A DNA stretch of 64,000 bases from Craspedostauros australis (lineage: Eukaryota > Bacillariophyta > Bacillariophyceae > Mastogloiales > Achnanthaceae), in NCBI GenBank assembly GCA_026770025.1, contig JAMXDE010000046.1, positions 310,001-374,000 on the forward strand, written 5' to 3'. Below are positions 12,437 to 23,500 of the stretch, one piece after another (the stretch's first letter is position 1; each line of letters starts with the position of its first letter). A model generated the notes under the pieces. The model saw only the letters and a list, made by a program, of their open reading frames with translations. It was not told where the DNA came from and made no database searches. The translations under genes and the position numbers were made by a program.

Positions 12437-13937
12437 ACCGCATACGTGTGTGTGCATATCCGCGTCGCAGTGTGTGCGCCGCAGTTCGTGAGCGAACGGG
12501 AATACGCCCGGATGCATCCACGTCGTTTCATCACCACTCTGCTCAATACTATTCCTGCTCGTCACGTCAGCTAAGTGCCACCCGACAACTGCAGCTCCAA
12601 TACTGACCACAAAGGACCGCGGCACAAGTGTGCGATGGGAAGGAAGTTGTGGGCACAGCCCGAACTCGCTGAAGATGCAGAATTGTGCGAGGCATCGAAT
12701 AGCCAGAATCAAGTACTCTCTTTCAACATGCGACATTTATATATGTTTAGATGCAGCAGTAATGCAATGTGTAAATCAATTCGACGCCTTTCATGGCGCG
12801 AAGGTCAGCAATTCATCGCCGTTTTCCGGAACGATCACTGTCGTGCTCTCCAACTTGTGTCTGTTTGAATGTGGATGCGACAGTGATTGTTTGTTTGTTT
12901 GTGTTCCAGAGAGAATTATATGTCAGTCTTTCTATTTTCGTGACTGTCTGTCTTCATGTCAGGCTGCACGTCCGTCTGAGTTGGACATGGCGTAGACGCG
13001 GCATCACGCAGGACACAGAACGAACCAACCAAGGACCCAACAACAACACGGAAGTTCATGGAACACCTGCGCAACGACGCATGGGGTGATCTGCAGGTTC
13101 TTCTGTTGGTAAGCGATGGGTCACAGTCGTAGAGTATGCTGTCGTCAGTAGATCCATCAGAAATCAGCCATAAGCCATCAACACCTGAACTGATCACGAT
13201 ACCTGTGCTTCGCCCACGCACATACGCACCATGCCATTCTTGGAGCTTCACCATTGACTGAGTCTTTTTGTGGGCGGTATAGCTTACCCACGAAGAGAAG
13301 ATTTGGTTGGTATCGTATGCGCACGTCAACGACCTCTAGCCATTGTGTGTGATTGCCAGTCAACGTTGATGCGCCAGAAGATGAAAAGTAGGAGGCGGCT
13401 TCTTATGGTCCAATGTGAGAGCAGTTTTCGAACCACGCAATGCGGGAACAACACGAGCACATAATTCCGCTTCCGCCTCCACCCAGCCACGATCGCTTAG
13501 TGGGCGGTTGGAGATGACCAACATCTCGTACGCGCAGGCAACTGGAATGTTCAAGAATGTTCCCGCCGACGCAAACGCTTTCCTGTCCTGCGACGCAATC
13601 TCAGGGATGTAAGGCGAGACTTCACTTCGCTACGATCTACTCTCTGTTCTATCTGTGCTTCATTATGATCATTCGTCACATTGAAATCAGAGTACTCTGC
13701 GTATCTGTCGGTATTCGTGTGGTACGAGCATGGTCCTGGCTTTGGGACGCTTCTTCCAGTAGAGTAGAGTAGAGTAGAGAACTCGTATTGCATTTCATCA
13801 ACGATAGGTCGCAACGTATAATAGACGATTTCAAGAACTTGTCTCACTCCTCTCACAAAGTTGAAAATACAGAAACTGAAACAGCAAGCCAACGCAAAAC
13901 AAATCGACCAAGCATCCAAGCCTTCACTCATCTCATC
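12437..13937. other. intergenic region with a possible unassigned small gene
   Basis: 1.5 kb between the IQ-motif gene and the ABCG gene. Most of it shows no coding signal. One weak candidate on the + strand is a frame at about 13055-13111 (MEHLRNDAWGDLQVLLL) ending at a gtaagc donor. A second open stretch, about 13388-13612, ends in a TAA after ATGMFKNVPADANAFLSCD. Together they could be exons of a short gene, but the middle is not resolved. A (GTAGA)-type tract lies at 13758-13780. Confidence 0.3.
13758..13780. repeat. AGTAG/AGAGT pentanucleotide tract
   Basis: Short perfect tandem repeat of AGTAG units, about 160 bases upstream of the ABCG start codon. Similar GTAGA or GCAGA tracts recur in other intergenic stretches of this window (for example near 48170 and 56726). 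Confidence 0.8.
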
Positions 13938-16469
13938 ATGACGTCCAACGAACACCAAGCCACCAACAAGTCCAAGGAAATCGACGCCGAAACCCTCGGG
14001 ACCACGTCTCGCAAGGGCGGCGAGCTCGCAGCCAGCGCCGATCCGTTTGCTCCCCGCGAGGGCAAGACGCTTCTTTGGAAGGACATCAACATGGTCTTGG
14101 TAAGCCATCGTCTCTGCTGGAGGGACTCCTCTCACATGACGTTGTATTGTCTCGGAAGTGCAACAGCTCCTTTTCCATGAGCACATTGCGAATCCATTCT
14201 CACAAACAATCGACCATTCCACTTGTTGCATCAACCAACGGTTGTTGCTTCGAGCTTTCACGTCACGTCAATATTCTCAAATGAAATAACCATCATTCCA
14301 AATGGCAGAAAGCCAAAGGCGACGAGCCAGAGCGCAAGCTCCTCGACTCAGTTTGGGGTGAAGTCCCACAAAAGCAGACCACTGCCATCATGGGACCATC
14401 AGGTGCCGGCAAGACGTCGCTCCTCAACATCCTTGCTGGGCGCGCATCCTCCAACGGGCGTCTCCACATCGAATCCGACATTCGTTTCAACAACTACACC
14501 GTCGATCCGACCAACATCAAGGTCCGCAAGCAGATTGCATTCGTGGCGCAGGATGATTCTCTCCAGGTCACTTCCACTCCTCGCGAAGCGATCTACTTTT
14601 CCGCCAAACTCCGTCTGCCCAAATCGACACCGGAAGCGACTTTGGAGAAGCTCGTGAGCAAGATGCTCGACGAATTGGGTGAGTCCTTTTGGCTGCAATT
14701 GCACGAAGCAACCATTGCGTTACTCTGTCGGCGCGCTCCTGCTTCATTGCGATGCGATGCGATGCGATGCGATGCTTCATTCTCACACGTACTCTTGATA
14801 CATTGTTGATTTCGACACACTAAATTATGGACGATTCGTTGCCAACCACCTTGGTCGACTCTCCTACACTCACTTCAGGTTTGACCCTTTGCGCCGACAC
14901 CATCGTCGGCGGGGCTTTGATCAAGGGCATCTCCGGCGGTGAACGAAAGAGAACCTCGGGTAAGTGCATGGATTTGGACATGTGGATGGCACTAAATGCG
15001 GAGCATGATGTTGAACGACACCCAGTTGAGCTATCAATCAATCAATCAATCAAGCGGCACGGACGACCCGCACTGCCACATGAGTTTGCTACATGCACAG
15101 ATTGGTTCCAACACGCAACTCACTTATTCGTACATTCGTGCGCTTCTCTTTGCCTTGCGGATACTTCTTTCACATGTCACTCTGCACTACCAAACGGAAC
15201 AATCTGAATGATGGGAATGTTCGACGATTTAACAGTCGGAGTGGAGCTCGTTGTCCGCCCGTCCATCGTTTGCCTCGATGAGCCGACTTCTGGTCTGGAC
15301 AGCTTCTCTGCCATTCAGCTTTGCCAGGTGCTCAAGAAGGTCGCCAACGCAGGTTCCTCTGTGCTCTTCACCATCCACCAACCGGCCAGTGAGATCTTCA
15401 ACTCCTTCGACCGTCTCATCTTGTTGAATCGTGGACGTATCATGTACCAGGGACTCGTCGAGGATATCCCCGAGTACTTCGAGCAGCGTGGCGAACCAGT
15501 CCCTCCCATGTACAACCCGTCCGACCACATCATGAACGTGGCCCAAAGTATCAGCATCGAAGATCTGGACAAGGCCAACTTCTTCCCCAAGGATCAGCGC
15601 AGCTTGCCAGCACCATTTACCGACAGCAACGGATCCAAGGATGCATTGGGCATCACTCTCACGGAGCACAACGACTCGGAAGATTTCGATCCCTCCACAC
15701 CCGGCATGGCGACGCAGATCAAGCTGCTCTTCGAGCGCGAAGCCATGAACTTGCAACGTGACATCGTAGGCCTGTGCACTCGCTTCGGACTGTCCGCCTT
15801 CGTGGGCATTCTTGTTGGACTCATCTTCTTCGACGTGGGCAAGGCTGATTCTTCCAACAATGACGTAAGTGTCAATTCCAGTTCAGAGCCGGTGACATTG
15901 TGAGCATGATATCACTTGCATGAGCCGCACCATCTCGATTCACATCACATTCTAACTTGCAGCTCCACCTTTCCAACATCTCCACTTGTCGAATCCAAGC
16001 ACAATCCAATCACAACGAAATCGCAACGGTGACGACAGAATCTGAACAGCCACTTCGGTGCCCTGTCCATCGTCCTCATCAACAGCATGTTCGACACAGG
16101 AACCCCAGCCTTGATGGCCTTCCCTGCGGAACGCCCAGTGTTTTTGGTAAGTGCAGATGCAACCGTGATCCCATCTGATGATCCAACCATATATTCAATT
16201 CGAAAGCCGATTATTTCATATTTCATTTGCTACATCCACTCACCAACGTTTTTGCTCGCCTCTTATCAATTGATCGATCTCGCATGCGATGCACCCTGCA
16301 ACAATCTACCTACCCACCCACACATGCACAGAGAGAGTACTCCACCAACCATTACTCCGTGATTTCGTACTTCATCTCACGTTTGACCGTGGAGGCATTC
16401 ATCACGGCTTGCCAAATCCTCATGCAATCCCTGATCACATACTTCATGATCGGAGTTGAGATTCAATGA
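13938..16469 (+). CDS. ABCG-type half-transporter, 5' part, truncated by an LTR retrotransposon
   Basis: Exons 13938-14099, 14309-14678, 14879-14959, 15236-15864, 16039-16146 and 16332-16453. The reading frame then runs into the LTR and stops at 16467-16469. ABCG (White family) half-transporters have one ATPase domain before one six-helix membrane domain and act as dimers exporting lipids, sterols or toxic compounds. Visible motifs are Walker A GPSGAGKTS (about residues 83-91), ABC signature ISGGERKR (195-202) and Walker B IVCLDEPTSGLDS (215-227). Also visible are the H-loop region FTIHQPASEIFNSFDRLILL and the first membrane helices from the FGLSAFVGILVGLIFFDVG stretch. The start ATG gives a short hydrophilic N-terminus, as in the family. 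The break falls within codon 491 of an expected 634. The donors are gtaag or gtgag throughout. The substrate cannot be told from sequence. Confidence 0.88.
16449..16453 (+). repeat. target-site duplication, left copy (ATCGG)
   Basis: ATCGG directly before the left LTR, matched by ATCGG at 25604-25608. Five bases is the usual duplication length for Ty1/copia integrases. The next base (A) also matches on both sides, so a 6-base duplication with an LTR starting one base later cannot be excluded. Confidence 0.85.
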
Positions 16470-17140
16470 GGGACAGACTAGTACCGAACACGGTATCAAC
16501 CCGATGGGAGAAATTCCTGTTTTGGCGCGAAATCTTCCGACTTGATTGACCACCAAACCTTTTTCTCCTCCTTTCTCTCCTCCATTCACGAATCCATCAT
16601 GACTCAAACCTGACCGACCTGACTCACACCCCACCTGGGAACTATATGCTCTTCAGATCCTCCTTACTAAAACTTATCTCGATTCCTTCATTGCTGATGA
16701 CCACCACACTACCACCGTGGTCTCAGCATGCGTATCCAACTTGCTTCAACTCAAGCAATGGAATCCGAGTGTCAGCTTCAGCCACAGCCACTGCTTCATG
16801 ACCGTCACCACTGATTGTCATGACCTACACTGCAGTGTAACTACATGTGCGGAGAGCAAGGTACTGTATTGACTGTCTACTCTGTTGCACTGAATCAAGT
16901 GCATCAGTGCAGGGTCTCGCCAAGTTGTGTGGCATCGTTTCTTCACCCTACTAACACCAATAAGCTAACTCATAATAACGGACAAGGATTAGCTACAAAG
17001 CACTCTACTTCTCATCGTTACAAGTTATAACTATTCAAACAGCACACCTCTCTTGAACTGCATCACACGGCTATCCCGAAGCCGGCAGATTCACGAGGCA
17101 TTCTCCACCGATTCGCGACGCCTACGCACGAATCCTAACT
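16454..17140 (+). repeat. left (5') LTR, 687 bp
   Basis: Matches 24917-25603 base for base as far as I can read. It starts AGTTGAG and ends CCTAACT, giving AGTT...AACT ends instead of the common TG...CA. A TATA-like ACTATATGC at about 16640 and a perfect 14-base palindrome TACACTGCAGTGTA at 16826-16839 lie inside and could belong to the LTR promoter. A 61-residue frame inside the LTR (16845-17030) occurs in both copies and is not a gene. Confidence 0.93.
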
Positions 17141-17152
17141 GGTAGCTGCGAG
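17140..17152 (+). other. probable primer-binding site
   Basis: TGGTAGCTGCGAG begins at the last LTR base. It resembles the TGGTAGC/TGGTATC start typical of copia primer sites that pair with the 3' end of initiator methionine tRNA. The match is only good over the first bases, so the primer tRNA is not certain. Confidence 0.5.
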
Positions 17153-17567
17153 TGGTTGCCAAATACTCTCTTATCAACTCCACCGAGCATCTTCCTCTGC
17201 CAACCGATCGCAAGAGTCTCTCTGAGACGAAGCCAAAAGGCACAGCTCGAAGACCGAGCTTCCAACAAGGACCACGTCCTCACCGCATGCATCTGATCTG
17301 AAATCAGATCCCCACCGCTCGAAAACCGAGCCACTCAAGAGGACAAAAGTCCCAGCTGAAGGTAAGCGACCCAAGGTCGAACTTCAGTAGCCTCTGCCAA
17401 AGCAAGCAATAACCGCACTCGCCGACCGAGTGCGAGCCCCTCCAAGCCTGCATCGAACTTCAGTGCACACCTTCCCAACGAAGTGAAGTCGAGCAAGAGC
17501 AAGAGAAGGCAAACAGATCGATCCCCTCGAAGTCCGAAGACTATTCGAGAAGTCCCCGTCATCCATC

Positions 17568-20500
17568 ATGGCGGAAGAGACAACTCCTGCCACGCTGGAA
17601 GAGCTGCAAGCGCAGCTCGAAGCGATCACGGTCGAGAACGCTCGCCTCACACAGGCGACGTTGGCGGCCGAAGCCGCTGCAGAAGCAGCAAACGCGGCCA
17701 TAGCCACTGCCCAAGCAGCGGCGACAGCCACCACGACCCCAAGCCGTCCCGGTCTCGAGCGCAGCCGCTCCGCTGGCGACACAAGACCTCGAACGGAACA
17801 GTCCTTCCTCGGCGACAGCATCTTCGACATGGAAACCCCCATGCCCAAGAAGAGCAGAAAGTCAGAAGAGGACAGCGAAGACGACGACCACGACCTCTCT
17901 GGGAAACCAACCGTTCCCATCATGGGAGGTATCCTCAAGCAAGGACGCAACTGGGTGCCCTGGACCGCAGGCGCGCCGAACGGGCATTGGACGGGCCTCC
18001 AAGACGAGTCACACACCAGGTGGACCAACTCTCAACAACAGAGAATCCTCCATAACGGTGCTGACTCAACCAACCAGTCCAAGCGAGAGCAAGGACTCAC
18101 CGACAAGTTCAAGAAAGGAGGGAACATCCAGCAGTTCATTCGCCTGGTGCGAAACCACATGGCAAGAACCGGACTCCTCACCATGGCGTACATCGCTGAC
18201 GCCAACGCAGAGTCAGGAATGACTTGCGTCTTGGACTCACCAGCCGCCTTCACTCTTGAAGATGCCACCAAGCACTTCGACGAGTTCCATCTGAAGTGGG
18301 ATCACTACGACGTCCAGAACAACGAGACAGCCTCAGCGTTCTTCCGTGACAGTCTTGATCCAGCCCTCGAAGACCAACTCATGAACCGAATCGAGCCGAA
18401 GTTCCACGATAACTTCATCACTCTCTTCGTTGAGTTCATGAACAGCAACTCGGCCAACTCCTTGGATGAACAAGACGCCCTCGCAGCCAAGATCCGCGAA
18501 GTCAACTGCAGACGTTTTCCAAACGAGAACGTTGGTCTCATGGCAGTCCACCTCCGTGCTCTTTGCAAGCGCCTCGACGACGCCGGTCGCTTCGACCTTC
18601 GTCTCCTCCGAACGATCCTCGACGCCTTCCTGCAGGCTGGAGGACAGATCCGGTCTGGTGAACAGTACCGACGTCCTCTCTATGTGATGAAGGATAACCT
18701 TGAGGAAATCCTCATGCGTCTCCCCGTCTTCACGTACGAGTACGCTCGCCCCCAGCTTGCCGCAAAAGATCTCACATGGATGGCAATCTGCAACAAGGCC
18801 GAGGCGTCGTACGAAAACGAAGTGCGCGGAAATCGCTGGCATGCCATCAGGCGTACCAGAGACAGCAACGTGCCCAGGTACTCGTACGCCAACAACGCCG
18901 TCCAGAATCCAAGCGCCAACGTTCTCGAGCAACACAAGGGTTTCTCCAAGAACGACGGAAGGAGAAACAACTTCAAGAAGCCCAAGGAACGCGACGCCAA
19001 ACGCAACGCCAGCCAGGGCTGGTCGTCCAAAGCTCCCAAGCCCGGTGAACCACAGCGCAAGCTTGTCAACGACAAGACTTTCATGTGGTGCGCCAAGTGC
19101 CGCCGCTGGCGTCTCTCGCACAACACTGAGAGTCATCAGGACAACTTCAAGTTCAAGGCGAAGGCAAAGGGCAAGCAAGCTCCCAAACAGGACAACCTCT
19201 CCATTGACATGGCTGCGTGGACATGCTTCACAGCCGCCTCCAGTCAAGACGAAGACACCTGGTGGTCTCTCGTCTGGAACCTCTTCACCTCCTTCAACTA
19301 CTTCGGTAGCATCGTTGGAATGGTTCTCCTCTTCGCCTCACTCCAAGTCATCACTATCGGAGTAGAGTATGGGTGGTACATCGCGGCAGCAAATGCCTGG
19401 ATGCTAATTGCCGTAACTCTACTACTCCTCCACACGAACGTACCACGAAGACCTGACTCAATCAACTCTGCTGATCTAGTCTACAACAAGGCACGAGTCA
19501 AAGAACGGTACAAGCAAGTGCATAAACGTCCAACACACTTCAATGGAGCCGTGAAACGCAGTCTCTACGATCTCGTAATGGAAAGTCTCGACCCAGATGG
19601 ACCCAAACCCGTGAACGTGTCGAAAGGAAACTCCCCACGAACAAAACGTGTGTGGCGTCCCCAGGCTCGGACCAAAACTCGCAATCACAGATCAAAACGT
19701 CGTCACTGGAACCAATCGAAAAATTCCACTTATGGTAAAAACCAAACACCCACGACAGCAAAATTGCCCCGCCAAGAAGGTCGCACCTCATCCATCTCAC
19801 GAAATCTCTGGAGCCTGTACCCAACTCGCGGAATTGACTTGATGTATGATCGAAGTCAAAAGCAACAATGTGACAATGACATGCCCGCACTACTCACTCT
19901 GCAAGGTCTAGCCTCCTTCTTCTCCAATCGCAATGCTTTCGCATCTCCAGCTAAAGCTGAGAGTTATCTCTCACCCGATGCTCCATTCGAACTCGTTTGG
20001 GACAGCGGAGCATCAATTTCTGTGACAAATGACCTCAACGATTTCTGTTCTACTCCAAGTCCTCCACCAAGACCGACCTTTCTCAACGGATTCCTCAAGA
20101 AAATCCAAGTGAATGCGTTGGGAACCGTCGAATGGTATGTCCTTGATGTAACTGGAAGCCCTCGCAAATTGCGACTGCCTGCTTTCCATGTTCCCGAATC
20201 AAAGGTCAAGCTAATCAGCACTTCCAGTCTCCTTGAAGAGTATCAGGGCGAAACGATCGTTTTCAACAAATCCTCCTGCAAACTCAGCGGAATCCTGGGA
20301 AACGACGATCGCAACGCAATCGTAGCGAATTACAAGAAGTCCACAAGGCTACCAACATCAGTCGGCTACAGTGCCGACAACATCCATGACGTGCCAGCTG
20401 CACTAACTTCCATCGTCTCCACCGTGTCGGACCACAACGTGAACCTCACCCAACCGCAAAAGGAACTTCTTCGGTGGCACTATCGTCTCGGACATTTATC

Positions 20501-23500
20501 CTTCAGTCGAGTGAAGTTCCTGCTGCGTTCGGGTACTCTCACCGGGTCAGAATCGTCTAGAAAGATGCACACAGCTGCGGCAAGGGTCACAAGCCTCCCG
20601 CTTTGCGCTGCATGCCAATTCGGAAAGCTGCACCGTCGCCCTTCCCCAGGAATAACTCAACATGTCGTCCGTGACAAACAAGGAGTTTTGCGCACCGATC
20701 ACTTGTTCCCTGGACAACAAGTATCAGTGGACCACTTCGTCGGTCGAACGCCAGGACGCCTCTTCTCAGGACGAGGCAAAGGCGATCCAAACGAAATGTA
20801 CAAAGGCGGAGCCATCTTTGTCGATCACGCATCAGGATACATTCACGTGGAACCTGTGGCAGCGCTAACCACGCACGCCACCCTCGAAGCCAAGGAACGG
20901 TTCGAACTGATGTGTCGTGATGTTGGAGTCCCCGTACGATCGTATCTATCAGACAACGCCACCACCTTCACCTCACCCGAATACTCCAAACACCTTGAAA
21001 TCTTCCATCAAGTCCATCGATTCGCAGGTGTCGGCGCACATCACCACAACGGAATAGCCGAGCGAAGCATTCGAACAATTGTCTCAATGGCCCGAACCAT
21101 GATGATGCATCAAAGCATCCACTGGCCAACGATGTTTGATGCTCAACTATGGCCAATGGCCGTCGTACACGCCGCGTACATCTACAATCGCGTGCCTAAT
21201 CCCGCCACCGGTCTCACACCCTACGATGTTCTATCACGCATCCGTCTTCCCCTCAAGCAACTTCATAACCTGCACGTATGGGGCAGTCCAGTCTATGTCC
21301 TTAACAAAGCGCTGGCCGATGGACGCAAGATACCCCGATGGGAACCAAGAGGAGAGAGATACGTGAACATGGGTCTCTCTACGAAGCATGCTTCAACCGT
21401 ACCTCTAGTCCTATCACCACGGACAGGTTCAATCACCCCTCAGTTCCACGTCGTGTTCGATGACTGGTTCGCAACGATTGCTACCGACTTGAAGCAACTT
21501 CCAAGCTATCAATCGGAAGAATGGACTCGCATGTTTGGTGACACCACCTTCCAATATCCATTCGATGACGACGATGTGGAATCAATGGAGCAGGACGACA
21601 TCTTCGCATCAGACACGCGAGACCACAACCGGTTACAACGCAACGACGATAACACTCCACCACCGAGTTTTGATACGCGAAACCAACAAACCATCCGTGA
21701 AAGAACGCCACAGGTATTGGCGAAAGGGTCGCAACCAATGACACAACAGATCCCCGATCTCATGAGTGAAGCTCTCGCCCCTCCGATGCCAGTTTCAGAG
21801 GGAGCCAACAGGCAAATGTCCTCGACAGAGGGAGCTCCCGATGAGTCCCCGGTACCTGACTCTACTATAGAGTCACCGGATCAGCGAACACTTCAACCGC
21901 AATTGAGCTCACCTCTCCGAGAATCACCAACATTGGAATTAGCAACTCCATTACCACTTCCAGCTCCGACGCCAATTCAGACGAGCTCCACGCCACCCAT
22001 GATACCTAAGTCTGAGCCAACGCCAGAAAGACCTCAAAGCACGAGAATTCGCAAACAACCAAAGCGATTCACGTACGCACGTATGGGAGGCAAAGCAGCC
22101 TGGCTGGACGACGAAGACACCGATGATTACTACTTCTGCCCTGCAGTAGCTACCTTGGAAGAGATCGAACAGGCCGCAACACCCAGGGAACTGCACCCCG
22201 ACTCATCATCGATCATCACATTCTCACAAGCTATCGTCGATTGCTTACATACAATCGAACCTCTCCAACGCAAAGGTAGCGACTCTCTCTCCATCGATCT
22301 ACACCAATTCAAGGTGGACGCTCACTACTTGTTGCGCAGACTCCGAGGTCGATTCAACACCTTGAATCCACAGCCAACCAACGTCGTCCTCCCAACGTTC
22401 GCTCCAAAGGCGGCTGAAGTAGAAGAAGCAAGCATCAACATAGCTGACTGGTGGCAACCGGACCCCGACAACATGACCGAGGAAGGAGCGACTCCATTTC
22501 AGGAGACGTACAACAACTTTCACTCGGACATGGAGGACCATTTCGAGAAAGACCTCAACAGCGTCTTTCTCAACGAAGACCTCCTCCGACTGGCCACTGA
22601 CCACGCCGTCGAGCAATTCGTGGAGAAGCTGAGCACCTTCATCAGTACTGGCACGATGGAACCCCACTTCGACGCTCTCGACTTCATGTCCAAGGCCAAA
22701 TCAGGGCCATGGTACTACCAAGACCCCGAACATTTGATGAACCAAGGGTACCTTCCACCCAAATCTGCGTACAACGCAGAAGCGTTCGTCCAAAGGACTC
22801 GCTCCGTGTGGAATGCGATGATCGAAAATCATCATTACCGTCTCGCATTCGAGCTACTCCGTCGCCAAGTGACGACGATCCGACCAGGACCGTGGCCACT
22901 TCCAAGCGAATACGAGATTGAGCAATTCGTCCAAGGCATGATTGAGTCGAACACGGCGCCACTCACTTCGGCCCCAGCGACTCGCTCCGCCAACAAAGGA
23001 TCCATGCTCGACATCGACTCGTCATCCACGCTCGACATCAACCCGTCGTTCATCCTCGACACAGCGAAGTGCATTCCACCAACTACATGGGCGAACATCG
23101 AACAGCATGCCTACTCTGTCGCAATCATCGAGCCACAGAAGGATGCAACAAACTACCCCACCTACGTCGATAATCGCATGATCAGCTACTTTGCCGCAGG
23201 TGGCGACTTGGAGATCGCCGAACGCACCTCGGTGTACAAGGCATCCAACACCGACCCGGATACTCTCTCCTTCGACGAAGCCATTCGCGACGACAACAAA
23301 GACGAGTGGATGCAAGCCGCCGAAAAGGAGATTCGAGATCTCACGGAAAAGGGCACGTGGGAGGAAGTGAAGAAGATCGACATCAAGAACGATCGCATCT
23401 TTCCAGGAACCTGGGTCTTTCGCCGCAAGCGCCTCCCCGACGGAACCATCAAGAAATACAAGGGACGCTGGTGTTGCCGTGGAGACCTCATGCAAGAGGA

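Noticed and set aside
13551-14261. 236-codon minus-strand frame opposite the ABCG first exon
   Set aside because: It overlaps a well-supported exon and has no recognisable domain.
16845-17030. 61-codon frame, found again at 25308-25493
   Set aside because: Both copies lie inside the LTRs and are repeated only because the LTRs are.
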